From: an uncultured Sutterella sp.
GTDB lineage: Bacteria; Pseudomonadota; Gammaproteobacteria; Burkholderiales; Burkholderiaceae_F
Length of the DNA stretch: 64,000 nt
Assembly (NCBI GenBank): GCA_900545335.1
Contig: UQYP01000001.1
Span: forward strand, 62,001-126,000
Direction: 5' to 3'
A model generated the notes under the pieces. That model saw only the letters and a list, made by a program, of their open reading frames with translations. It was not told where the DNA came from and did not search any database. Shown here piece by piece: positions 25,395-34,023 of this stretch. Each line of letters opens with the position of its first letter. The first letter of the stretch is position 1. Made by a program: the position numbers and the translations under genes.

Positions 25395-27470
25395 ATGACT
25401 AACATGACAAAAAGTCTCTCTTTTAAGAAAAGCTATCTTGCTTTAGCTGTGGCACTTTCTCTTCCGTTAATCAGCGCTCAGGCTGCCGAAAGTTACAAAG
25501 CTCAGGACGTGGTTGTGACCGCATCGCGCGTTGAACAGCAGCTTGCCGATGTCAATATGAGCGTATCCGTTATTACGAGAGAGGATATTGAACACAGTGC
25601 CGGCGCACAAACTATTGCTGATTTATTGGAAAGTAATGTTCCCGGCATTCGCGTCAACAATGACGGCGGACAAGGTATCGATCGCATCAAAATTCGAGGA
25701 GAAGATGCTTTCAGAACAGTGGTCATGGTGGACGGGCAAAGAATTTCAGAACAAAAATCTATGTCCGGCGTGCCGCTTCTCATTGATCCCTCTCAAGTGG
25801 AAAGAATTGAAGTCATTCGCGGTCCTGCCTCCGTTCTTTACGGATCCGATGCAATTGGCGGAGCTATCAACATCATCACCAAGAAAGGTGGGGACAAACC
25901 TTTTGAAGCTTCAGTTTCTACGGGTTTTAACTCTTCTTCTGACGGTAAAGATGCTTCCTTCTCAATTTCCGGCTCCAGTAACGGCTGGAACTACAGATTG
26001 GGAGCCGGCATTCAGGATCATGACAATTTAGATACGCCTGTCGGAGAAATGCCGCATACCGAATTCAGTTCAAAATCAGCTGATTTTTTCCTCTCTTACG
26101 ACATCGATCCCAATAAAACCATCGGCATTTCTGCCAGCCATTATGACTTAGACTTTTCCTCAGGAAGCATCACCTACGCCAATCCTGATGACTTTTGGGT
26201 TGAAGTTCCCGAATGGAAAAGAACTCGGGGATCGATTTTCGGAGAATTTAAAAACCTAACGGATAATCTCGTCAGATTACGTATTGATGTCGGGCATGAA
26301 CAAAATAAAAAACTGATGACCAATCACGTTGCAGATGTCTTTTATCCCAATCCTTCTATGCCTATCGGCATTCCCTATTATGTGGAAAACAACGCCGATA
26401 ACAAACTCAACACAACCAGTGCATCTGTACAAGCCGATTGGCAAATTGCAGACAGTCACTACTTGATTACCGGATACGAGTTCAGCTTAGACGATCTTGA
26501 TGCGAACAGCTCAACTTACATGAGCTTAATGAAGCAAATTATGTCCAGCAAAGACTTTGACGGCAAAATGACGCGTCATTCTGTTTTTGCAACCATGGAA
26601 AGCACCGTTTTAGATTCATTGTCATTGAACTACGGGCTTCGCTATACATGGTTTGACAGTGAAATGGACATCAAAGTCAAAAAGGGGACCAGTCCTGACA
26701 GCTCAGACGATGGAAGCGACGGAAAGGTCGTTTTCAATTTGGGAGCCACTTGGAAACCTATTGAAGATTTAGCTCTGCGCGCAAATTGGTCACAGGGCTA
26801 TCGCTATCCTCTCCTGCAAGAACTTTATGTCGACACTGCCATGGGAATGAGTGGGGGATCGACTTTGGCCAATCCCGACCTCAAACCCGAAACTTCCAAT
26901 AATTTTGAAATCGGTTCTCGCTATACAAACGGTACTTTGACGATTGATGCCGCACTCTTTTACAGTGATGCCGACGACTACATCACGACGATTCCCATTA
27001 CCGATGAAATCTCCCAATATACCAATGTCGGGAAAGCAAAGACCATTGGTTTTGAACTGGATACCGGAATCAAAATCGGCAACTTCGAACCGTATACAAC
27101 ACTGACACTTTTAAGACGTGAATACCAGGAAAATGGTATTAAAACTACCAAATCCGGCACTCCTAAGGTAACCGCTCGCTATGGTGTTCGCTATGACGGA
27201 CAGTATGAAGGAGCAGAGCTGCGGGCAGACATTTATGCGATCAGTCAAAGCGCAACAGAAAGCCATGATATGGTTGCTGAAAAGCCCACAATTACAAGCT
27301 ACGGCGGTGCAACAACCTTTAATATTGCCGGCGGCGTTTCTTTCGGTCCGCAAAATGCGTATAGCTTAGATGCTGGCTTTTATAACATTACCGACAAGAA
27401 ATACCAGAATAACGGTTCGATCTATGAACCCGGCAGACACTTCGCCGTGAAGTTGAATGCTAAGTTTTAA
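25395..27470 (+). CDS. TonB-dependent outer-membrane receptor, probably for heme
   Basis: A 691-residue TonB-dependent receptor. A signal peptide (cleavage near residue 31, after AQA) is followed by a TonB box (DVVVTAS, 38-44), a plug domain to about 165 and a beta-barrel that ends in Phe (LNAKF). NPDLKPE, a typical barrel-loop motif, lies near 490. The specificity for heme is inferred from hutW upstream and hutX downstream; the sequence alone does not exclude a siderophore or haemoprotein. The start codon follows a hairpin (25369-25394) with no Shine-Dalgarno sequence; ATG at 25404 is an alternative start. Confidence 0.85.
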   Translation: MTNMTKSLSFKKSYLALAVALSLPLISAQAAESYKAQDVVVTASRVEQQLADVNMSVSVITREDIEHSAGAQTIADLLESNVPGIRVNNDGGQGIDRIKIRGEDAFRTVVMVDGQRISEQKSMSGVPLLIDPSQVERIEVIRGPASVLYGSDAIGGAINIITKKGGDKPFEASVSTGFNSSSDGKDASFSISGSSNGWNYRLGAGIQDHDNLDTPVGEMPHTEFSSKSADFFLSYDIDPNKTIGISASHYDLDFSSGSITYANPDDFWVEVPEWKRTRGSIFGEFKNLTDNLVRLRIDVGHEQNKKLMTNHVADVFYPNPSMPIGIPYYVENNADNKLNTTSASVQADWQIADSHYLITGYEFSLDDLDANSSTYMSLMKQIMSSKDFDGKMTRHSVFATMESTVLDSLSLNYGLRYTWFDSEMDIKVKKGTSPDSSDDGSDGKVVFNLGATWKPIEDLALRANWSQGYRYPLLQELYVDTAMGMSGGSTLANPDLKPETSNNFEIGSRYTNGTLTIDAALFYSDADDYITTIPITDEISQYTNVGKAKTIGFELDTGIKIGNFEPYTTLTLLRREYQENGIKTTKSGTPKVTARYGVRYDGQYEGAELRADIYAISQSATESHDMVAEKPTITSYGGATTFNIAGGVSFGPQNAYSLDAGFYNITDKKYQNNGSIYEPGRHFAVKLNAKF

Positions 27471-27482
27471 AGCCTCTGACGA

Positions 27483-28034
27483 GTGATGAAAATGACCGTT
27501 AAAACGGCCTATTGGAAATCGCAAGAACTCGTCATGATCGGTGTTTTTGCTGCTGCCATTAAGCTGTCCTCTCTCCTGATAGCTTTAGCTGGCGGCGGCA
27601 TGAACCCGGTCACGCTTATACTTAAAAATCTTGTATTCACTACGTTGTTGATTGTGCTTTTGGCAAAAGTCAGAAAAAGCGGAACGCTTTTGCTCTTTAC
27701 AGCTGTATCAATGATCGTGAGCGTGCTTTTGATGGGTGGAAGCATCACGTTGCTGCCCGCCGCACTGGTCGGCGCTTTGGCAGCAGAATTCGCTATTTGG
27801 CTCACAGGGGGCTTTAAAAATTCTTGGTCAACATACGTGGGCGTTGCCGTCTACGACCTCGGTACTAAACTCTTTTCTGTCGCCGTCTCCTATCTCATGA
27901 TGCGGGAAACGCCGGCACTGGTTGTCTCTGTACTGCCCATTATTTTTATCGGTTACACAGGGTGCCTCCTTGGCCTTTTCACAGGCTTTCGGGCATTAAA
28001 AGAACTGCGGCACGCCGGCATCGTCAGGAGCTAA
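27483..28034 (+). CDS. ECF transporter S component, MptD/Trep_Strep family
   Basis: A small integral membrane protein of 183 residues with about six hydrophobic segments, which resembles the MptD (Trep_Strep) family of substrate-binding ECF S components. S components capture one small molecule and pair with a T subunit and two ATPases. It is followed 2 bases later by the T component, then by the ATPase, so the module is dedicated (group I). Its place between a heme receptor gene and hutX makes heme, or a heme breakdown product, the leading candidate substrate. That is inference; S components of this family have no settled ligand that I know of. Confidence 0.78.
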   Translation: MMKMTVKTAYWKSQELVMIGVFAAAIKLSSLLIALAGGGMNPVTLILKNLVFTTLLIVLLAKVRKSGTLLLFTAVSMIVSVLLMGGSITLLPAALVGALAAEFAIWLTGGFKNSWSTYVGVAVYDLGTKLFSVAVSYLMMRETPALVVSVLPIIFIGYTGCLLGLFTGFRALKELRHAGIVRS

Positions 28035-28036
28035 TC

Positions 28037-28810
28037 ATGAATCATTCAATCCTGACGCAAATCGAAGCGCGTACTAAGTTACTGCTCACTCTTTTGGGTG
28101 CTATCTCAACAATCGCCTACTCCAGTCTGGCGGCTCAACTGATACTTTTTGCGTTGAGTTTTTTAATGGCCTTGCTGATTAAGCGCCCGACTTTAGTTTT
28201 TGTTTTGTATCTGCTCATGGCTTTGATGATGGGATTGGCGATCGGCTGCACAGCTGTCATCACATTTTTTATCCCTGCTCTCGGAGAGATGACGGTGCAA
28301 AACCTGCTCATACCCTTTTTACGCGGTCTGACCATGATGAACCTGGTCATGGGGCTGGCGCTTTCCACCAAAATCGAAAACATTATGGCAGCACTTTCTC
28401 AACTGCATCTGCCGTTCGTCATTACGTTACCCTCTACGGTCATGATCCGTTTTATCCCCACCTTTGCCCATGATATTGCTCAGGTTTGGGAGACGCTCAA
28501 AATCAGAGGTTGGCAGTTGAATTTCACAATGCTTTGTACCCATCCGTTTTTGTGTGCAAGGCTCATTTTCACGCCCATATTGTTCCGAGCGCTCAAAAGC
28601 AGTGAAGCCCTCGGGGTGGCAGCGGAATTAAAAGGACTGGACAAAGGGTTGGGTAACCGCGCAAGCCGTGCCTTTTCTTCGGAAGAAAAGCTCTCCAACC
28701 GTGATTGGCTTACTTTGGCTACGGGAGTCTTTACTGTACTTCTCGCCCTGGCAGCTGAAATTTATCTGGGCGATTGGGGCATTGACCCGAACACAGTCCG
28801 TTTGCCTTGA
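28037..28810 (+). CDS. ECF transporter T component (EcfT/CbiQ-like)
   Basis: The transmembrane coupling subunit of an ECF transporter. The ATG at 28037 gives 257 residues; a longer frame would overlap the S gene by 75 bases. About five membrane helices are seen. The two coupling motifs that contact the ATPases are LKIRGW near residue 155 and AELKGLD near 198; the second has Lys where Arg is usual. It sits between the S component and the fused ATPase. Confidence 0.82.
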   Translation: MNHSILTQIEARTKLLLTLLGAISTIAYSSLAAQLILFALSFLMALLIKRPTLVFVLYLLMALMMGLAIGCTAVITFFIPALGEMTVQNLLIPFLRGLTMMNLVMGLALSTKIENIMAALSQLHLPFVITLPSTVMIRFIPTFAHDIAQVWETLKIRGWQLNFTMLCTHPFLCARLIFTPILFRALKSSEALGVAAELKGLDKGLGNRASRAFSSEEKLSNRDWLTLATGVFTVLLALAAEIYLGDWGIDPNTVRLP

Positions 28811-28826
28811 TAGTGGGGAAGAAATC

Positions 28827-30320
28827 ATGATTGTTTTTGAAAATGTTTCCTACCGCTACCCGTTTCAAAACGACTGGGCTGTCCGGAATTTAAATCTGAC
28901 GGTTTCTCCGGGCGAAGTTGTACTGGTTACCGGTGTATCAAGCTGCGGAAAAACGACACTGATGCGATTAGCCAACGGCCTTTGCCCACACTACTATGCG
29001 GGCGAAATGAAAGGACACGTCCGAGTTTTCGGTAAAGATACTGAGCAATCCTCTGTATCGGATATTTCCGATAAAGTCGGCACCCTCTTTCAAGACCCGG
29101 AAGATCAATTCTTCGCGCTCAATGTACGAGATGAAATGGGGTTTGCACTCAAAGTGGCCGGAACCGATCCCGCTACCGTTAGAAAACGCATCAATAACGT
29201 GGCCGGTCGATTGCATATTAAAGACCTTTTGACTCATTCGATTTCTGCACTCTCAGAGGGGCAAAAACAGCGTGTAGCGCTCGGTGAAATTCTTGTCTCT
29301 GAACCGCAAGCTCTCATCCTGGACGAGCCGTCGGCTAACTTGGATCCGGAAGCTACCGACCGGCTCGCCCGGGAAATCAAGAGACTCAAACAATCGGGGT
29401 TTGCGATCCTCGTGGTCGACCATCGGCTGCATTGGCTCGAGAGCGTTGCCGACGAAGTGATCGTGATGCAACAGGGCCAAATAGTTAAAAGAGGTCGATT
29501 TGAGATTCTTGAAAATCAAACGTTGCGTGATGAGTACGGCCTTCGTAAAGCCCATGTACCCGATGTTCGGGAAAGGCTACCGCAAACCGATCCGGAAAAT
29601 CCCATTTTGATGACGGCCGATCTGACCTTTGATTATGAACGAGCCAATCGTCATTCCAAATTGGCAAAGTTAAAACAGCTTTTTAAAGGGGTATCGACCG
29701 AGCATAAAGAGCTTTTACTCAAAAATATTCATTTCAAAATCGGTCCCGGCATCACGGCGCTGATCGGCGAAAACGGCAGCGGGAAAACCACCTTGGCCCG
29801 ACTCATCACCGGACTGAATATCGGCAGCGGCGAACTCTATCTAAAGGGAGAAAAAACCTCTGCCGCAACGCTTCTTAAACACACAGGACTGGTACTTCAA
29901 AATGCTGATCATCAACTGCAGATGAGAAGTGTCAGGGAAGAAATTTCCGCCTGCCTTTTTGCTGCACGACGTACTCAGCAAACGGACGAAATCGTTAATG
30001 AATTACTGGAGACGTTTTCTCTCAAAGAGCTCGCAGACCGCCATCCTCAATCTCTTTCCGGCGGTCAAAAACAGCGCCTGGTCATTGCGTGTGCTTTGGC
30101 TAAGAACCCCGACATTCTCATTTTGGATGAACCCACCAGCGGTTTAGACGGCGCCAATATGAAGCGCGTTGCCGATGCACTTCGAGAGCAGGCTAACAAA
30201 GGAAAAGCCGTCTTACTGATTACCCACGACCTGGAACTTCTTGCCTTATGCGCCGATCAGGCTCTCCGAATGAATTCACTAAAAAAAGAATTTTTAAATA
30301 CGGAGAATAACAATGGATAA
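28827..30320 (+). CDS. ECF transporter ATPase, fused A-A' (tandem NBDs)
   Basis: The energising subunit, 497 residues with two complete ATPase domains in one chain. Walker A motifs are GVSSCGKTT near residue 34 and GENGSGKTT near 314; signatures are LSEGQKQRVAL and LSGGQKQRLVI; Walker B motifs are LILDEPSANLD and LILDEPTSGLD. The ATG at 28827, preceded by GGGGAAG, is chosen over an upstream ATG inside the T gene. Fused ATPases occur in several dedicated ECF systems. Its stop overlaps the start of hutX. Confidence 0.88.
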   Translation: MIVFENVSYRYPFQNDWAVRNLNLTVSPGEVVLVTGVSSCGKTTLMRLANGLCPHYYAGEMKGHVRVFGKDTEQSSVSDISDKVGTLFQDPEDQFFALNVRDEMGFALKVAGTDPATVRKRINNVAGRLHIKDLLTHSISALSEGQKQRVALGEILVSEPQALILDEPSANLDPEATDRLAREIKRLKQSGFAILVVDHRLHWLESVADEVIVMQQGQIVKRGRFEILENQTLRDEYGLRKAHVPDVRERLPQTDPENPILMTADLTFDYERANRHSKLAKLKQLFKGVSTEHKELLLKNIHFKIGPGITALIGENGSGKTTLARLITGLNIGSGELYLKGEKTSAATLLKHTGLVLQNADHQLQMRSVREEISACLFAARRTQQTDEIVNELLETFSLKELADRHPQSLSGGQKQRLVIACALAKNPDILILDEPTSGLDGANMKRVADALREQANKGKAVLLITHDLELLALCADQALRMNSLKKEFLNTENNNG

Positions 30321-30806
30321 AAAAGAAAAAATTCAAGAATTAATGAACGCCAAAAAGCCCGTTACCTTGGGATTAATTGCCAGGGAACTCGGCTGCACGG
30401 ATCTTGAAGCAGCCCAAGCCCTGCCCGCTGACGTTTGTTCATTCATCAAGGATATCGCCTCGTTTGATGAACTGTGGGCTCAAATGAGCCAATGGGAAAA
30501 GGTGACCCTTTTCATCATCCATGAAGGTCATGTTTTTGAAATTCAATCCAAACTCAGTGCCGGTAAACGTGCAATGGGTTACTACAACATTTTGTCCAAA
30601 GACGCCGTAATCGGCGGTCATCGGATGCTTTGGAAACCGCAGCCTTCATTTCGATGCCGTTTATGGGACGGGAATCTCATTACGTGGCCTTCTTCGGAAA
30701 AAATCAAAAACTGCACTTTTGCGTTTACGTCGGTCGAGAAAATCATCAATTGATTGAATCGGTTAAAGAAGGTTTTCAAAAAGCCAAAGCTCAATTTTGT
30801 CAATAA
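30313..30806 (+). pseudogene. hutX: HutX/ChuX-like heme carrier, frameshifted
   Basis: HutX and ChuX bind heme in the cytoplasm and pass it on. The first 103 codons read as a normal HutX N-terminus, ending in NILSKDAVIGGH. The original frame then gives an unrelated tail, to a stop at 30753. The -1 frame from 30624 continues as DALETAAFISMPFMGRES, then a FFGKNQKLHFCVYVGRE segment, ending at TAA 30804-30806. That is the expected HutX C-terminus, so one base is missing near 30622. The repaired product would have about 164 residues, matching the family. It is either a broken gene or an assembly error. Confidence 0.8.
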
Positions 30807-30821
30807 AAAAGAGGGTTCCAG

Positions 30822-31331
30822 ATGTCTGCTTTAATCATTATCAGCTCTATTACGGGAAACACTTGGAAAGTCGGTGAGGCGCTGAATCGGGTCTATCCGA
30901 CAACTTCTCTTAAACGCACCACAGATGTACTCAAATGCACAGAGCTTCTTGACCAACACAATAAAGTGATCATCGGATTTTGGTGTGACAAAGGAGGCCT
31001 GCCGCCCGATCTGGTCCAATTGGTACCTTATATTCGCAATAAATCTCTGGGGATTTTTGCCACCATGGGCGGCAATCCTCAAAGCGATCGAGCTCAAGAG
31101 TGGTTCAGACGCCAGTGTGACGCAGTTGTCGGCACAGAGCGCAGCAACTGTCTTGAAGCCACATTCCTGTGTCAGGGCAAAATCAATCCGGTTTTAATTG
31201 AACAAATGAAAAAAATGCCGGGCTACAAGGAAACACCCGAATCCGTTGCCCGTCGAGGGGAAGCCACAAAACACCCCAATGAAGATGATTACAAGGCCGC
31301 TTGCAACGCCTTCCGTGCCTTTTTAGCTTAA
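30822..31331 (+). CDS. Flavodoxin-like protein of the heme locus
   Basis: A 169-residue flavodoxin-family protein. The FMN-phosphate loop is SITGNT at the N-terminus, followed by the alternating beta/alpha pattern and a FATMGGNPQ segment near 84. Flavodoxins found next to hutW-type genes in other anaerobes (for example hmuF of Fusobacterium) are thought to supply electrons to the radical SAM enzyme. That role is inferred here from the operon. There is no ChuY- or HutZ-like reductase in the locus, so it could serve the reductive step as well. Confidence 0.8.
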   Translation: MSALIIISSITGNTWKVGEALNRVYPTTSLKRTTDVLKCTELLDQHNKVIIGFWCDKGGLPPDLVQLVPYIRNKSLGIFATMGGNPQSDRAQEWFRRQCDAVVGTERSNCLEATFLCQGKINPVLIEQMKKMPGYKETPESVARRGEATKHPNEDDYKAACNAFRAFLA

Positions 31332-31342
31332 GAGTTTGAACC

Positions 31343-31990
31343 ATGGAAAATTTACAGTCTCTGTACACATTAGTCGGACCGGCCGGTGTAGCACTGATTT
31401 TTGTTGCTCTATACGCTTTATACGTTTCGGTTTGGCTTATCACCTATCTAAACCGGGTATGGAAAAATTTTCGTCGTGACTTTTTGGATCTGGAAAGCGG
31501 AAAAGAGCGCTGTTTAAAAGATATCAATCCGGATACGGCCAATCCGCTTATTCGCATTATTTACGATATTGTTGCCACGCACGCCTCTCACTCCGATGAC
31601 ATTCGCGCCGAGGTTGCTTACCTTTTCCACAGAAACTTCAAGCGAGTCAGCAACGGTCTGGTTTGGCTCAAGCTGATCAGTGTCATCTCTCCTTTGCTTG
31701 GTCTGCTCGGAACCGTTTTCGGCATGGTAGAAGTCTTTAAAACGCTCTCTTTTACCGAAGTACCTTCCACAGAATTATTGGCTGCAGGAATTTGGCAGGC
31801 CCTGATTACCACCGTAATGGGTCTTTGCATTGCTATTCCTGTCTTGATGGTTTACTACGGATTGATGCTCAAATTCCGCGGTTTTCATATTGAAGCAGTG
31901 GAACACAGCTACCGTGCTCTGGAGATTATGAATCGCATTCGAGCTAAAAATAACCCTCACGCAATCAATGATGAAGAGGAGAAAGAATAA
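31343..31990 (+). CDS. exbB: ExbB, MotA/TolQ/ExbB proton channel
   Basis: An inner-membrane channel subunit that, with ExbD, uses the proton gradient to energise TonB. The 215 residues have three membrane helices: about 10-32, 110-130 and 147-168. The GLLGTVFGMVEVF segment near 118 is the family's signature. Its stop overlaps the exbD start (TAATG). Encoded within the heme operon, it most likely serves the receptor two genes before the ECF module. Confidence 0.9.
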   Translation: MENLQSLYTLVGPAGVALIFVALYALYVSVWLITYLNRVWKNFRRDFLDLESGKERCLKDINPDTANPLIRIIYDIVATHASHSDDIRAEVAYLFHRNFKRVSNGLVWLKLISVISPLLGLLGTVFGMVEVFKTLSFTEVPSTELLAAGIWQALITTVMGLCIAIPVLMVYYGLMLKFRGFHIEAVEHSYRALEIMNRIRAKNNPHAINDEEEKE

Positions 31991-32394
31991 TGAGTATTTT
32001 CGTCCCTCCCGGTTTATCTCCCATAGATGATGATCCGCAAATCGATTTGACGCCTCTCATCGATTGTCTGTTCATGCTGATTATTTTCTTTGTAGTCACG
32101 ATGAGTTTTTCCAAACCGGTGTTGGAAATTATTCTGCCCGAAAGTGAAACAGCCGAAGTCAAGCGTGCGGACCGACAAATCAGTGTAAACGTTCGTGCTG
32201 ACGGTACCTATTGGATGAATAACCGAACGGTATCCCTGGCAGAGATCGAAGGTGCTCTCATCGCCTCACCAAATTCTGTTTTGAATATTCACATGGATGG
32301 GAAGGCTTCCTTTGACTCTTTTGTCCCGCTCGTGGATTTAGCCAAAGAAAAAAATGAAGGGCGATTTGTGATCAGCACACAGGCTAAAAGATGA
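31990..32394 (+). CDS. exbD: ExbD biopolymer transport protein
   Basis: A 134-residue ExbD: a short cytoplasmic tail, one membrane helix (about 24-42) and a periplasmic domain. The proton-carrying Asp is present at position 25 (PLIDCLF), the same number as in E. coli ExbD. It overlaps exbB by one base and tonB by 4 bases. Confidence 0.9.
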   Translation: MSIFVPPGLSPIDDDPQIDLTPLIDCLFMLIIFFVVTMSFSKPVLEIILPESETAEVKRADRQISVNVRADGTYWMNNRTVSLAEIEGALIASPNSVLNIHMDGKASFDSFVPLVDLAKEKNEGRFVISTQAKR

Positions 32395-33110
32395 AATCTG
32401 TCAAACACATCGCCTATGACGCTCACAAACAAAGCTCAGAAGAGCGACAGGCAAATTTCAGCGCCAAACTTTTAACAGGTGTCGTAACGATCACTCTGTT
32501 TACTGTGGCCTTTTTGCAATTTTCAGATCCTTTGGCCATGCCTCAAAAGGCGAGCATTGAGCAAAATCCCGTTAAACCGATCGACAATGTGGCTACTCCT
32601 CTTAAAAAGGAACCCCGTTGGGTCATTATGACTATTTCTCCCGGAGCCTGGAAAATCCATTTGGAACAACCGCAGCCTGTGATTGAAAAAGTCAGAGAAG
32701 AAAAACCGATTGAGGTAAAACCCAAAGAAAAACCTAAGCCTGAAAAGAAAAAAACGCAACCTCGGAAAAGCGTTACAAAGAGCGTAGGCAGTGCCAAACA
32801 AGCGGCTGCCACAACCGGAAGCGGACAAAATACCAACGATATGTCCAATGCTCTGGCGCAAATTGTTCAGGTAATCGAAGAACACAAACGTTATCCCAAG
32901 CGAGCAAGAGACATCGGCATGGAAGGCTCAACAGTGCTCATCGTCTCCATTGACAGTAACGGCCAGGTGATCGATTATCGATTGCGTGACGGAGGAAATG
33001 CTCTTTTCAGACGAGCGACCCTATCGGCTGCCCAACACCTTACAGGACTTAAAACACAAATACGCCGAGCGGCCACTTTAGAAATTCCCGTTCGCTATGA
33101 AATTGACTGA
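32391..33110 (+). CDS. tonB: TonB energy transducer
   Basis: Links the ExbBD motor to the TonB box of outer-membrane receptors. The 239 residues have an N-terminal membrane helix (about 24-42), a Lys/Pro/Glu-rich periplasmic spacer (about 100-125) and a C-terminal TonB domain with the RYPKRARDIGMEG motif near 165. It overlaps exbD by 4 bases and the following ABC ATPase gene by 1 base. Having a private exbBD-tonB set next to the receptor is typical for heme uptake loci. Confidence 0.9.
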   Translation: MKSVKHIAYDAHKQSSEERQANFSAKLLTGVVTITLFTVAFLQFSDPLAMPQKASIEQNPVKPIDNVATPLKKEPRWVIMTISPGAWKIHLEQPQPVIEKVREEKPIEVKPKEKPKPEKKKTQPRKSVTKSVGSAKQAAATTGSGQNTNDMSNALAQIVQVIEEHKRYPKRARDIGMEGSTVLIVSIDSNGQVIDYRLRDGGNALFRRATLSAAQHLTGLKTQIRRAATLEIPVRYEID

Positions 33111-34015
33111 TGGCTATGGATTCTTTCATTCTTGATATCAGAGACCTACACAAAACTTATTCAAACGGATTTCAAGCCCTTAAAGGCATTTCTCTTCAAA
33201 TCCGGAAAGGGGCTTTTTTCGGACTTTTAGGGCCGAACGGTGCAGGCAAATCAACCCTAATCAACTCTCTGGTTGGACTCGTTAAACCCACTCAGGGACA
33301 GATTCGTATTGCAGGATTTGATCTCAGCACGCATAAAACTGACGCGCTGATGAATATCGGTGTAGTGGCCCAGGAAATCCTATGCGACCCCTTTTTAACC
33401 GTATATGAAATGCTCTCTTTTCAAAGCGGTTATTACGGGCTCAAACACAATAAGGCTTGGATTGAGGAAATTATTGAAAACCTCGGTTTGTCTGACAAAA
33501 TTCAGACGCCTTGCAGGCTTTTGTCAGGCGGTATGAAAAGAAGGGTTATGGTTGCACAGGCTCTTGTTCACAAACCTCCTCTTATCGTACTCGATGAGCC
33601 CACGGCAGGTGTAGATGTCCAACTGAGAAATCAGCTCTGGCACTTTATAGAAACATTACATAAAAAAGGACACACCATTGTTCTGACCACTCACTATTTG
33701 GAAGAAGCCCAGAACCTGTGCTCTGAGATAGCCATCATCAATCAGGGAAAAATCGTCACCAAGGGGAAAACCGATGCCTTGCTGTCATCGATGCAACAAA
33801 ACACTTTGCGGTTTCGTTTAACGAAAGGAGCATTCCCTGCAAGTCTTGCTCCAAGACTGCTTAACCACGAAGCTCAGTCCTACGTATTGGGTTATACAGA
33901 CGGCGGTGATTTAACCGATTTGCTGACAGCCTTACGCACAAACCATTGTGAAATTGAGAATGTGCAAACCTCTCGAGCCTCGTTGGAAGATTTATTTATC
34001 AAAGTTACCCAATAA
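33110..34015 (+). CDS. ABC-2-type exporter ATPase (YadG/DrrA-like)
   Basis: A 301-residue ATPase. Walker A is GPNGAGKST near residue 42, the signature is LSGGMKRRVM near 139, and Walker B is LIVLDEPTAGVD near 159. The C-terminal 70 residues are of the DrrA type. It pairs with the permease gene 8 bases later. Its ATG overlaps the tonB stop, so it is translated with the heme genes. The substrate is unknown; it may export a heme product or a lipid, or have no link to heme. Confidence 0.88.
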   Translation: MAMDSFILDIRDLHKTYSNGFQALKGISLQIRKGAFFGLLGPNGAGKSTLINSLVGLVKPTQGQIRIAGFDLSTHKTDALMNIGVVAQEILCDPFLTVYEMLSFQSGYYGLKHNKAWIEEIIENLGLSDKIQTPCRLLSGGMKRRVMVAQALVHKPPLIVLDEPTAGVDVQLRNQLWHFIETLHKKGHTIVLTTHYLEEAQNLCSEIAIINQGKIVTKGKTDALLSSMQQNTLRFRLTKGAFPASLAPRLLNHEAQSYVLGYTDGGDLTDLLTALRTNHCEIENVQTSRASLEDLFIKVTQ

Positions 34016-34023
34016 AATCGAAA

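Noticed and set aside
30600..30650. Programmed frameshift in hutX
   Set aside because: There is no slippery heptamer, no downstream pseudoknot that I can see, and no tradition of frameshifting in this family. A mutation or assembly error is simpler.
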